NCBI GenBank assembly: GCA_963929765.1
Contig: CAWVKD010000037.1
Coordinates: 1 to 14,441, forward strand
Direction: 5' to 3'
DNA length: 14,441 bases
Origin: RGIG529 sp963929765
GTDB lineage: Bacteria; Bacillota; Clostridia; Oscillospirales; Oscillospiraceae
Part shown: piece by piece, positions 6,228-13,676 of the stretch
Numbering within the stretch: the first letter of the stretch is position 1
Layout: each line of letters begins with the position of its first letter
The notes under the pieces: generated by a model
The model's input: the letters and a program-made list of their open reading frames with translations, nothing else
Database searches by the model: none
Told to the model about the DNA's origin: nothing
Translations under genes and position numbers: made by a program

Positions 6228-8171
6228 GTGCCCAAAAAAAAGAAAAAACAGTCAATGAAACAGACAACCAGCCAGATGGAATCGACTTTTTCAGCCGATC
6301 AGTTTTCAGCCGATCAGTCAGTAGATGAGATGATTTTAAATGAAATGTTGGAGCAATCCTTTCAGAAATCAAATGAAACCCAACAGACAGAAGGGTCATT
6401 GCAGAATAAAAAGAACACACAGGAAAATCAAAGGAAAGAACGGCCTTTGGGGGAAAATGTGCCACCCAAAGTGGTTTCTTCGTCTGGCACAGGAAGTCCA
6501 AAAGACAGCACCTCTTTGCTGTTGTCCAAACGCAAGAAAAAAGTGCCTGTTGGCAAAGTGATTGTGGCTATTGTCCTCATAGCAGTAGTGGCACTTATTG
6601 TTCGAAGTTGTTTTTTCTCTGCAAAGCAAGGGGAAAAGGTGGAGTATGAAGAAGTAAAGGCTGAGCGACGCGATTTAACAGTGGTTCTCAATGGAACAGG
6701 GAGCATTACCGGGGCAGATGAAGCGGTAATTATACCAGCAATGGTGGGAAAAGTCCAGTCTGTTGATTGTCAAGAAGGGGATATGGTAAAAAAAGACCAA
6801 GTGCTGATCACGCTTGACAGGGCGGATGGAGAGTATGCGGTGGAGCGGGCTCAATTGGCATTGGATAGTGCAAATGATACGTATCAGCAACTTTTAGAAA
6901 CGCAAAACGATCAAAACATCACAGCTACAGCGGCAGGCGTGATTGATACATTGTCGATTGAAGAGGGAGATAGTATTACCGCAGGTATGGTGGTAGCTAC
7001 CATTTCAGATCGTTCTTCCATGTTGCTCAAATTACCGTTTTTTTCAGCAGATTGCGATCAGATTTCCGTGGGTGCCAGTGCAACGGTAACGGTAAATGGC
7101 ACTTTTGAGACGATAGCAGGCACAGTGGATAGTATCAGTGCTCTTCCTACTGTTGGCCCAGGCGGGACCGTGGTGCGTGAAGTGACCATTCGTGTGAACA
7201 ATCCTGGCAATCTAACAAACGAGACATATGCTACTGCCGTAGTAGATGGAATTGCTTGCAGCGGCAGCGGGGTTTTCTCTTATCAGACAGAGAAAAGTGT
7301 TGTTTCCAAATCCATAGGAGAAGTAAGCAAGGTGTCTGTTCAGGAAGGGAGTGTAGTCCAAAAAGGTCAGGTTATTGCGGTGCTTTCCAGTGAAGACATA
7401 GAAAATCAGATTCAAAGTGCCAAGCGAGCGGTAGAAGATGCTGCCTTGACACTGGAAAATGCCCAACATCAATTGGATAATTATACCATTAAATCTCCCA
7501 TTTCTGGAGTTGTAGTAGAGCAAAACTGTGCTGCTGGAGATACATTAGTTGCTGGGACACCGATTATGACTCTTTATGATTTGTCCTATTTGACTTTTGA
7601 AATCCAAGTGGATGAATTAGATATTTCTATGGTAGAGGTGGGGCAAACTGTGGAGGTAACAGCAGATGCCCTTCCCAATGATACGTTTCAAGGAGTTGTC
7701 GACAAAATAGGTATGAAAGGAGAGACGGCGCTTGGCGTTACCACATACCCCGTTACTGTCCGTCTGGAAGGGAATATAGATGGGCTCATGCCTGGGATGA
7801 ATGTGGATGCTAATATCTCGATTGGCACCTATGAAAATGTGCTTACTGTGCCTGTGGAAGCTGTTACAAGAGGAAATACGGTTTTGGTTTCCGAGGAGAG
7901 TCCCAGTGCGAAAGGAAGCGAAGGGGATGAAACGAAAGAAACGGAAGAAATCGATGGGTTTGTACGAGTGCCAATTGAACTAGGTGCTGCGGATGACTAT
8001 TACATTATTGTAACAAGCGGATTACAGGAAGGGGACACCCTTGCAGTGGTGAACCAAGAAAGCGGCAATCTTTTCGACCGGATGATGACTGGAGGCATGA
8101 ATGGACAAAACAACTCTGTTGATAACGACAGTGAGGCCGGCAATAGTGACGGAGAAAGCGATGGCCAGTAA
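6228..8171 (+). CDS. HlyD/MacA-type efflux adaptor with duplicated lipoyl module, 647 aa
   Basis: Membrane-anchored adaptor that should link the adjacent ABC transporter to the cell surface. GTG start at 6228, chosen because AAAGGAG lies 9 bases upstream. Residues 1-105 are a polar, Lys/Gln/Ser-rich cytosolic tail with a doubled FSADQ. One membrane helix follows at 110-126, with Cys128 just after it. The outer part contains the barrel-sandwich unit twice: GKVQSVDCQEGDMVKKDQVL (174-193) with a short helical hairpin (200-230) and second half GVIDTLSIEEGDSI (237-250), then GEVSKVSVQEGSVVQKGQVI (364-383), hairpin (388-418) and SPISGVVVEQNCAAGDTL (423-440). Beta-barrel segments follow each. A membrane-proximal type domain (about 535-610) and a Gly/Asp/Asn/Ser-rich tail end the protein. 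It starts a four-gene operon. The exported substrate is not deducible. Confidence 0.88.
   Translation: MPKKKKKQSMKQTTSQMESTFSADQFSADQSVDEMILNEMLEQSFQKSNETQQTEGSLQNKKNTQENQRKERPLGENVPPKVVSSSGTGSPKDSTSLLLSKRKKKVPVGKVIVAIVLIAVVALIVRSCFFSAKQGEKVEYEEVKAERRDLTVVLNGTGSITGADEAVIIPAMVGKVQSVDCQEGDMVKKDQVLITLDRADGEYAVERAQLALDSANDTYQQLLETQNDQNITATAAGVIDTLSIEEGDSITAGMVVATISDRSSMLLKLPFFSADCDQISVGASATVTVNGTFETIAGTVDSISALPTVGPGGTVVREVTIRVNNPGNLTNETYATAVVDGIACSGSGVFSYQTEKSVVSKSIGEVSKVSVQEGSVVQKGQVIAVLSSEDIENQIQSAKRAVEDAALTLENAQHQLDNYTIKSPISGVVVEQNCAAGDTLVAGTPIMTLYDLSYLTFEIQVDELDISMVEVGQTVEVTADALPNDTFQGVVDKIGMKGETALGVTTYPVTVRLEGNIDGLMPGMNVDANISIGTYENVLTVPVEAVTRGNTVLVSEESPSAKGSEGDETKETEEIDGFVRVPIELGAADDYYIIVTSGLQEGDTLAVVNQESGNLFDRMMTGGMNGQNNSVDNDSEAGNSDGESDGQ
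6288..6317 (+). repeat. Tandem 15-bp repeat within the adaptor gene
   Basis: Two identical head-to-tail copies of TTTTCAGCCGATCAG (6288-6302 and 6303-6317). They encode the doubled FSADQ in the cytosolic tail. The duplication is in frame, and identity at the DNA level points to a recent slippage or unequal exchange. Confidence 0.9.
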
Positions 8172-8186
8172 GAGAGGCGTACCAGA

Positions 8187-8933
8187 ATGGCAATGATCGA
8201 ATTGCACAATATTTATAAGATTTATCCTATGGGTGACACACAAGTGCATGCTCTTGATGGAATCAATCTGCACATTGAACAAGGGGAATTTGTTGCTATT
8301 GTAGGGCAATCAGGGTCTGGAAAGTCGACCTGTATGAATATCATTGGATGCTTGGACATCCCAACATCAGGGCAGTACTTTTTACAAGGGACGGATGTGT
8401 CTCAAATGAATGATGACGAATTGGCACTGATTCGCAACCAAATGCTAGGCTTTGTTTTTCAACAATACAACCTGATACCAACTCTTCATATTTTGGAAAA
8501 TGTAGAATTACCTCTTCTCTACGCCGGTTTTGGTGCAACAGAGCGGCATCAGGCAGCAAGAGCAGCATTGGAAAAAATGGGGCTTGGTGATAAGCTGAAA
8601 CATCGTCCGTCTCAGCTTTCAGGTGGGCAGCAGCAGCGAGTGGCTATTGCAAGGGCACTTGTTGGCAATCCGGCAGTGATTTTGGCGGACGAGCCAACTG
8701 GCGCATTGGATTCCCGTACAGGGCAGGAAATGCTGTACCATTTGCAAAACCTCCATCGGGAAGGACGTACTGTCATTTTAATTACCCATGACAATACCAT
8801 TGCAGCGACTGCCAAACGTGTGGTGCGCCTGGAAGATGGGAAAATCGCCTATGATGGTCCAGCAGACGGTTACGGTGCACTGGTTACCCGTTTGGAAGAA
8901 GAGAAGACGCAGGAAAGAGAGGAAACCATATGA
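8187..8933 (+). CDS. ABC transporter ATP-binding protein, MacB/LolD type, 248 aa
   Basis: Cytosolic ATPase that powers the downstream permease. All motifs are intact: Walker A GQSGSGKST (40-48), Q-loop FQQYNL at 91-96, signature LSGGQQQR at 144-151, Walker B VILADE with catalytic Glu169, TGALD, and the H-loop His201 in THD. The phrase GCLDIPTSGQY and the VFQQYNLIPTLHILENVELPL block are typical of the MacB/LolD/YknY subfamily, which works with permeases of the FtsX fold and does not import. GAGAGG lies about 8 bases before the ATG at 8187; a second ATG two codons on is possible. It starts 15 bp after the adaptor stop and overlaps the permease gene by 4 bp (ATGA), indicating translational coupling. 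Confidence 0.95.
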   Translation: MAMIELHNIYKIYPMGDTQVHALDGINLHIEQGEFVAIVGQSGSGKSTCMNIIGCLDIPTSGQYFLQGTDVSQMNDDELALIRNQMLGFVFQQYNLIPTLHILENVELPLLYAGFGATERHQAARAALEKMGLGDKLKHRPSQLSGGQQQRVAIARALVGNPAVILADEPTGALDSRTGQEMLYHLQNLHREGRTVILITHDNTIAATAKRVVRLEDGKIAYDGPADGYGALVTRLEEEKTQEREETI

Positions 8934-10105
8934 ACATAGGACAATCCTTTCTTTTGGCGTTAAAAAGCCTTGCGGTTAGCAAAATGCGAGCGATACTCAC
9001 CATGTTGGGGATTATCATTGGCGTAGCAGCTGTGATTATCATCATCAGCCTTGGAGATGGAATGCAAAACTATGTGAATGAAAGTTTTCGGAACATGGGG
9101 TCTAATTTGGTGATGGTCACAGTAATGGGGAGAAATTCCAGCCGGAATATTACAGAAGACGATATGTATCAACTGGCAGAGGATAATAAAGATTGCATTA
9201 GCGGTGTAAGTCCGGCGATTACTGTGCAAAATGCACAAGTGAAATGGGGCACCCAAACCTTTGAAAATACGACAGTCACCGGTGTTAGTGAGACATATGC
9301 ATCCATTCGCAATATGTCAGCTGATACAGGACGGTTTTTGCAATACGTTGATGTAGCCCGTCAGCGAAGGGTGTGCGTAATTGGCACCTATTTACTACAG
9401 GAAATGTTCAACGGTGATGCATTGGGGAAAACATTAAAGATCAATGGCGTATCGTATCAGGTAGTTGGAATATTGGAGGAAAAGGCCGGATCCACCTCTT
9501 ATGGGGATGACAACCAAGTACTGATCCCCTATACCAATGCCATTAAACTCAGCGGAAATGACCAAATCAGTACGTACTACTTTAGTGCAGTAGAAGGTGC
9601 TTCACAAAGAGCTAAGCAATTGATTGAAAACCGGCTATACCGGGTATATGAAGACTCTGATATGTATTTTGTGATGACAATGGATGAAATATTAGATACC
9701 TACAATGAAATGGCAGGTATCATCCAAACTGTCTTGGCCGCTATTGCAGCCATTTCTCTTTTGGTAGGTGGCATCGGGATTATGAATATTATGCTGGTTT
9801 CTGTTACAGAGCGGACACGGGAAATTGGAATTCGAAAAGCGGTAGGAGCGAGACGGAGAGACATCATGGGACAATTTGTCATTGAAGCTGCTACCACTAG
9901 CGCAGTTGGTGGAAGCATTGGTATTGCGGTAGGCGTCATTTGCTCTCTTTTGGTAGGAAATGCTTTTCATATTCAGGCAGCTCCTTCTCTTCAGGCGGTG
10001 GCCGTTTCTTTTGGCGTTTCTGTAACCATTGGAGTTGTATTTGGCTTTCTGCCTGCCAATAAAGCGGCCAAGCTCCATCCCATCGATGCATTGCGATACG
10101 AATGA
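8930..10105 (+). CDS. ABC transporter permease, MacB type (MacB_PCD + FtsX), 391 aa
   Basis: Integral membrane subunit that couples ATP hydrolysis to mechanical transmission across the membrane. One N-terminal helix at about 22-42 (LTMLGIIIGVAAVIIII) is followed by an extracytoplasmic MacB_PCD domain (45-250) and three C-terminal helices at about 264-292, 321-343 and 357-376. Family hallmarks are the cytosolic TERTREIGIRKAVGARR at 293-309 and the ending PANKAAKLHPIDALRYE. Length and four-helix layout match MacB-like permeases that lack a fused ATPase, as expected with the ATPase encoded by the overlapping upstream gene. With the adaptor at 6228 this is a MacA-MacB-like set for a Gram-positive cell; such systems export peptides, antibiotics or lipids, but the cargo here is unknown. 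Confidence 0.94.
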   Translation: MNIGQSFLLALKSLAVSKMRAILTMLGIIIGVAAVIIIISLGDGMQNYVNESFRNMGSNLVMVTVMGRNSSRNITEDDMYQLAEDNKDCISGVSPAITVQNAQVKWGTQTFENTTVTGVSETYASIRNMSADTGRFLQYVDVARQRRVCVIGTYLLQEMFNGDALGKTLKINGVSYQVVGILEEKAGSTSYGDDNQVLIPYTNAIKLSGNDQISTYYFSAVEGASQRAKQLIENRLYRVYEDSDMYFVMTMDEILDTYNEMAGIIQTVLAAIAAISLLVGGIGIMNIMLVSVTERTREIGIRKAVGARRRDIMGQFVIEAATTSAVGGSIGIAVGVICSLLVGNAFHIQAAPSLQAVAVSFGVSVTIGVVFGFLPANKAAKLHPIDALRYE

Positions 10106-10133
10106 ATATTCTACTAGAAAGAGGGGGTTGTTT

Positions 10134-12401
10134 ATGAAGCGAGTCATAGGGGGTATTCTTGCTCTGCTTTTGTTGGTTCCTTTTGGTATTATTGATACTG
10201 CACAGGGAGTGGATGATGGAGGAACGGCTTTACGTGTCATACGCGCTCTGGAGATTATAGAGGGAAACGAAGTGGGAGACTTGATGCTGCAAAAGCAGGT
10301 AACCCGAGCAGAATTTGTTAAAATGGTACTGACAGCTTCTGTTTATAAAGATACAGCAAGCAGCACAGCTTCCGTTTCCCCTTTTCCTGATGTACGGAGT
10401 ACCCACTGGGCAGCAGGATATATTAAAACGGCGGTGGATTTGAATGTGATCAATGGGTACCTGGATGGCACTTTCCGACCCAATGCTACTGTTAAATTAG
10501 AAGAAGCAGTCCAGATTTTGCTTAAAATGTTAGGGTATACTCCGGCCGATTTGTCTGGCGCATTTCCAGAGGCGCAAATGGCCTTCTACCATTCTCTTCA
10601 TTTGGATGAGGATATGGTGGCAAAACAGGGGGAGACCCTTGATCGTATCCAATGTGTGCAACTTCTATATAATTTTCTCTCCACCCCCACGAAAGAAGGA
10701 ACAGTGTATTGCCAGACCATGGGATATGAAACGGATGCTTCTGGAGAGATTAACTACACTCAAGTTTTGTCTCAAAGTATGGAAGGGCCTATTGTAGTAA
10801 AAGATCATCTTTGGGCGATGCAGCTCCCCTTCGATTCGTCCCAGGCAGAAAGTTATACAGCAATTGATGTTGGACAAGTTCAGAAAAACGATATAGTGTA
10901 CTATTCCCATTCTCTCAAAGCCGTGTGGATCTACCGGGAGAAGAAAACAGGAATTTACACGGCAGCAGTACCGTCAGAGAGCACACCTACTTCTATTCTC
11001 CTGGACGGTCAGACCTATGCCCTTGGAAATGCTGATGTTGCTTATGAAGTATCTCTGTTTGGTTCCTTCCATACAGGTGACCTTGTGACGCTTCTTTTGG
11101 GGAAAGAGAATCTGGTAGAAGGTGTGGTATCTGCTGATTTGACAGATCCGGATGTGGAAATATCGGATTTGATCAATCAAACAATAGAAGGTCCCTTGAT
11201 TGCAGAAGGAGATTGGGCAAAGACATTGGATTTTTCCCCTGAAGAGGGAAAGATTTATGAGAAAGGTGCAACCATTGAAGTGTCACAAATTGAGCCTTAC
11301 GATGTTTTGTATTATTCCAATCCTTTCAAAATGATTTGGGTCTTTCACAATCGAGCAAGTGGCATATTAGAGTCAGTCGGCCCTGTGCCGAGTGCACCAC
11401 AAACAGTCACTGTATCTGGAAAAACGTACTCTATTGAGACATCAGATGCAGCATATGCGCTCTCTTCTCTTGGTACATTCCGAGCGGGAGACACCGTTAC
11501 CCTTCTTTTGGGTAGAGATGGCGGTGTTGTTGCCGTTATTCCACCTGGAGAGACAGAAAGTGTTACATATGGCATTGTGACTTCTCAGGAGAAAACTTCA
11601 TATCCTGATGGAGAAGGTGGAGTGAATACGGCGAAGACCATAACGATGATTGGGACAGATGGGGAGCATTATACCTATCCGATCAAAGAACAGCAGGAGT
11701 ATCAGGTAGGGGACCTGATCCAGGTTCTTGTGAAAAGCGAGGGTATATCCGTATCTATGCTGACGAGAAAGTCTCTTTCCGGAACGGTGAATTCCAATGG
11801 AACAGCGATAGGGGAAATACTCTTTGCAGATGATGTGGAAATCCTGGACGAAGAAAATGCCGTTGCAGTGCGTGTTTATCCGTGGAGGTTGCGGGGTGTG
11901 GCGTTGAAAGAAGACGACGTACAATATTATGCCCTGAATGAAGCGGGTGAAATTTCTTGCCTAATTTTGGAGAAGGTTACAGGAGATATGCACCAATATG
12001 GTATTGTGACAGATGTACAGGAGTGGTCCATTGGCACTACCGCTCAAGGTGTATATGCATACGAAATTGATGGTGTTGCCGGCAGCTTAGTGACTCAAAA
12101 TACCATTTTTTCCATCTCTACAGGCCCCGCACAATTTATGATAGAGGGAAATCGTATTACGAAAATTCGTGCACTTTCTCCTGTGCCTTTAGAAACTTTT
12201 GGCGACTTTTCTGCTCAGGGAGAAGATGGAACACTCTATAAGCTGTCCCAGGAAGTTGCAGTGTATGTAAAACGAGATAACACGTATTACTATACCAATC
12301 AGAAGGCTTTGGAAAACAGTGAAGCGGTATATAAGCTGACTGGTTTTTATGATCGAAAGGACGTATTTGGCGGATGTATTCGTGTGATTATAGCTCAATG
12401 A
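10134..12401 (+). CDS. Secreted SLH-domain protein with duplicated unrecognised region, 755 aa
   Basis: A signal peptide is clear (MKR, then hydrophobic 5-20, cleavage likely near 25). SLH repeats occupy about 28-185: a degenerate first, a good second (FPDVRSTHWAAGYIKTAVD, NGYLDGTFRPNA, 84-130) and a weak third. SLH domains bind secondary wall polymers, so the protein should sit in the cell wall. Two related beta-rich units follow: 215-335 (QSMEGPIVV, DIVYYSHSLKAVWIY, SFHTGDLVTLLLGK) and 349-470 (QTIEGPLIA, DVLYYSNPFKMIWVF, TFRAGDTVTLLLGR). Residues 475-755 show more beta structure that I do not recognise. ATG 10134 is chosen for its GAGGGGG site and signal peptide; the frame extends upstream into the permease gene. 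Only 28 bp separate it from the permease, so it is probably co-transcribed. Confidence 0.88.
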   Translation: MKRVIGGILALLLLVPFGIIDTAQGVDDGGTALRVIRALEIIEGNEVGDLMLQKQVTRAEFVKMVLTASVYKDTASSTASVSPFPDVRSTHWAAGYIKTAVDLNVINGYLDGTFRPNATVKLEEAVQILLKMLGYTPADLSGAFPEAQMAFYHSLHLDEDMVAKQGETLDRIQCVQLLYNFLSTPTKEGTVYCQTMGYETDASGEINYTQVLSQSMEGPIVVKDHLWAMQLPFDSSQAESYTAIDVGQVQKNDIVYYSHSLKAVWIYREKKTGIYTAAVPSESTPTSILLDGQTYALGNADVAYEVSLFGSFHTGDLVTLLLGKENLVEGVVSADLTDPDVEISDLINQTIEGPLIAEGDWAKTLDFSPEEGKIYEKGATIEVSQIEPYDVLYYSNPFKMIWVFHNRASGILESVGPVPSAPQTVTVSGKTYSIETSDAAYALSSLGTFRAGDTVTLLLGRDGGVVAVIPPGETESVTYGIVTSQEKTSYPDGEGGVNTAKTITMIGTDGEHYTYPIKEQQEYQVGDLIQVLVKSEGISVSMLTRKSLSGTVNSNGTAIGEILFADDVEILDEENAVAVRVYPWRLRGVALKEDDVQYYALNEAGEISCLILEKVTGDMHQYGIVTDVQEWSIGTTAQGVYAYEIDGVAGSLVTQNTIFSISTGPAQFMIEGNRITKIRALSPVPLETFGDFSAQGEDGTLYKLSQEVAVYVKRDNTYYYTNQKALENSEAVYKLTGFYDRKDVFGGCIRVIIAQ

Positions 12402-12432
12402 CGTTCCATGAGGCAAGATGATAAGATAATGA

Positions 12433-12473
12433 AAAAGAGTCCGGCCATTTGGCTGGACTCTTTTGGTTTTTTT
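12433..12473. terminator. Bidirectional terminator between the SLH operon and rpsF-ssb-rpsR
   Basis: Stem 12433-12446 with 12451-12464 (core GAGTCC...GGACTC, one G-T wobble), loop ATTT. On the plus strand it is followed by TGG-free spacing of two G and seven T (12467-12473). On the minus strand a T-run (complement of A at 12432-12436) overlaps and follows the stem. It lies 31 bp after the SLH stop and directly after the rpsR stop, so it serves both convergent units. Confidence 0.9.
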
Positions 12474-12476
12474 CAT

Positions 12477-12719
12477 TTAATCGGTAACGAAGGGGAGAAG
12501 TGCAATTTGACGTGCACGTTTGATTGCCACAGTCAGCTGACGCTGATGCATGGCACAAGTTCCGGTGGTTCTGCGGGGCAGAATCTTGGAACGTTCTGAA
12601 AGATAGCGACGCAACTTGGCAGCATCTTTGTAATCAATATGCTCTACTTTGTCCACGCAGAAAGAACACACTTTGCGGCGTTTCCGATTACGTGGGCCTC
12701 TTTCTCTATCCATAGCCAT
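12477..12719 (-). CDS. rpsR: Ribosomal protein bS18, 80 aa
   Basis: Small-subunit protein that pairs with S6 on the platform of the 30S particle. The family core is plain: DYKDAAKLRRYLSERSKILPRRTTGTCAMHQRQLTVAIKRARQ segments at about 29-71, with the basic N-terminal tail. Cys18 and Cys21 (CSFC) plus Cys55 and His58 (CAMH) form a plausible zinc site, the cysteine-containing form of S18. The ATG at 12719 has AGGAGG 8 bases upstream and is preferred to the ATG at 12713. Last gene of rpsF-ssb-rpsR, 15 bp after ssb, ending at the shared terminator. Confidence 0.97.
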   Translation of the reverse strand: MAMDRERGPRNRKRRKVCSFCVDKVEHIDYKDAAKLRRYLSERSKILPRRTTGTCAMHQRQLTVAIKRARQIALLPFVTD

Positions 12720-12734
12720 GGTTTTTACCTCCTA

Positions 12735-13199
12735 TCAAAATGGTAATTCACCGTCGTCATCATCACTGAGGGGAGCGAAAGCAGATTCAGAAGGAGCAGA
12801 AAACGGTTCAGGTGCAGGTGTATTGGATGTATAAGAAGGGGCATTTCCATAGACAGATTGACTTGCCTCTGCCTCGCGCTTGGAATCTCCAAAATATACA
12901 TTGTCTGCAACAACTTCGGCACTTCTCCGTTTATTGCCATCCCGATCTTGCCAATCTCTGATTTGCAGGCGGCCTTCTACAACAGCCAAGCGGCCTTTTG
13001 TAAAGTATCGAGAGACAAATTCTCCTGTTTGCCGCCATGCCACAATGTCAATAAAATCGGTTTGCTTTTCTCCAGTATCCCTGTTCTTAAAATCTCGATC
13101 TACTGCGAGGGAAAAAGTTGCAACAGGGATATTGCTTTGCGTATGTCGCAATTCTGGGTCTCTTGTCAGACGTCCCATCAGGACAATTCGGTTCAACAT
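12735..13199 (-). CDS. ssb: Single-stranded DNA-binding protein, 154 aa
   Basis: Homotetrameric protein that coats single-stranded DNA in replication, repair and recombination. An OB fold spans 1-105: MLNRIVLMGRLTRDPELR, FSLAVDR, DFIDIVAWRQTGE with Trp55, and GRLAVVEGRLQIRDWQDRDGNKR. A flexible Ser/Pro/Ala-rich linker (about 112-145) leads to the acidic tip DDDDGELPF (146-154), the conserved docking tail for partner proteins. AAGGAGG stands 7 bases before the ATG. Position between rpsF and rpsR is the classical Firmicute arrangement, with 12 bp to rpsF and 15 bp to rpsR. Confidence 0.97.
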   Translation of the reverse strand: MLNRIVLMGRLTRDPELRHTQSNIPVATFSLAVDRDFKNRDTGEKQTDFIDIVAWRQTGEFVSRYFTKGRLAVVEGRLQIRDWQDRDGNKRRSAEVVADNVYFGDSKREAEASQSVYGNAPSYTSNTPAPEPFSAPSESAFAPLSDDDDGELPF

Positions 13200-13211
13200 C
13201 TTTACGCCTCC

Positions 13212-13508
13212 TTATTCATCTTTGCAGATGATGAGAGAACGCATGATCCCATCTGTAATTTTGAACACACGGTCCAGTTCAGCAGGGAATGCAGGAGCGG
13301 AGCTGAATGTCATCAGGACGTAGTATCCTTCCATTAGGTCATTGATGGGATAGGCCAGACGGCGTTTGCCCCATTCGTTGATTTCGGCCAGAGTACCGTG
13401 GCTCTCTACCAGTGTTTTGAATTTTTCCACCAGTGCGGCAGTATCTTCTTCACCCAAGGTAGGGTTGATGATATAAACTGCCTCGTAATTTGCGTTTACT
13501 TTTGCCAT
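13212..13508 (-). CDS. rpsF: Ribosomal protein bS6, 98 aa
   Basis: 30S platform protein that binds S18. Recognised by NYEAVYIINPTLGEED at 7-22, INEWGKRRLAYPINDLMEGYYVLMTFSS at about 43-70 (with the usual WGKR-LAYPI phrase) and FKITDGIMRSLI near the C-terminus. Length is normal for Gram-positive S6 without a long acidic tail. GAGGAGG lies 8 bases before the ATG at 13508. First gene of the rpsF-ssb-rpsR operon, with a consensus promoter at 13586-13613 and a structured leader of about 70 nt. Confidence 0.97.
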   Translation of the reverse strand: MAKVNANYEAVYIINPTLGEEDTAALVEKFKTLVESHGTLAEINEWGKRRLAYPINDLMEGYYVLMTFSSAPAFPAELDRVFKITDGIMRSLIICKDE

Positions 13509-13579
13509 TTTTACACCTCCTCATGGACATATGGCCGCTGCATCAAACAGCGGCAAGGACTGCTTTACGAAAAGCAAGC
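13509..13579 (-). promoter_or_regulatory. Structured rpsF leader, candidate S6:S18 autoregulatory site
   Basis: Between the predicted transcription start (about 13579) and the rpsF ATG the RNA can form two hairpins: TGCTTT/AAAGCA (13561-13566 with 13571-13576) and a GC-rich 7-bp GCCGCTG/CAGCGGC stem (13534-13540 with 13548-13554). In addition UCCU near 13556-13559 could pair with AGGA of the ribosome binding site. In several bacteria the S6:S18 complex binds a CCG-containing motif in its own leader; a GCCG is present here, but I cannot confirm a match to the published consensus by eye. Confidence 0.5.
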
Positions 13580-13585
13580 CCTATT

Positions 13586-13613
13586 ATTATACAGGAATCC
13601 GGCCATTTGTCAA
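13586..13613 (-). promoter_or_regulatory. Consensus sigma-A promoter for rpsF-ssb-rpsR
   Basis: Minus strand: perfect TTGACA (13608-13613), 16-bp spacer, perfect TATAAT (13586-13591). It lies in the 168-bp gap between the thioesterase gene and rpsF. I see no terminator hairpin in 13614-13676, so readthrough from the thioesterase gene is possible. Confidence 0.88.
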
Positions 13614-13676
13614 GAAAAAGAGAGAAAAAGGTGCAAATGGGAACAACAGGATTTTAGAAAGATTATAGTGTCGACG

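Noticed and set aside
10029..10133. Upstream extension of the SLH gene into the permease
   Set aside because: The ATG at 10134 has a GAGGGGG site and opens a proper signal peptide; the extension would bury that peptide and overlap the permease by 77 bp.
9692..10240. 182-codon minus-strand frame antisense to the permease end
   Set aside because: Covers the conserved FtsX region in antisense and the start of the SLH gene; no start signal or known motif.
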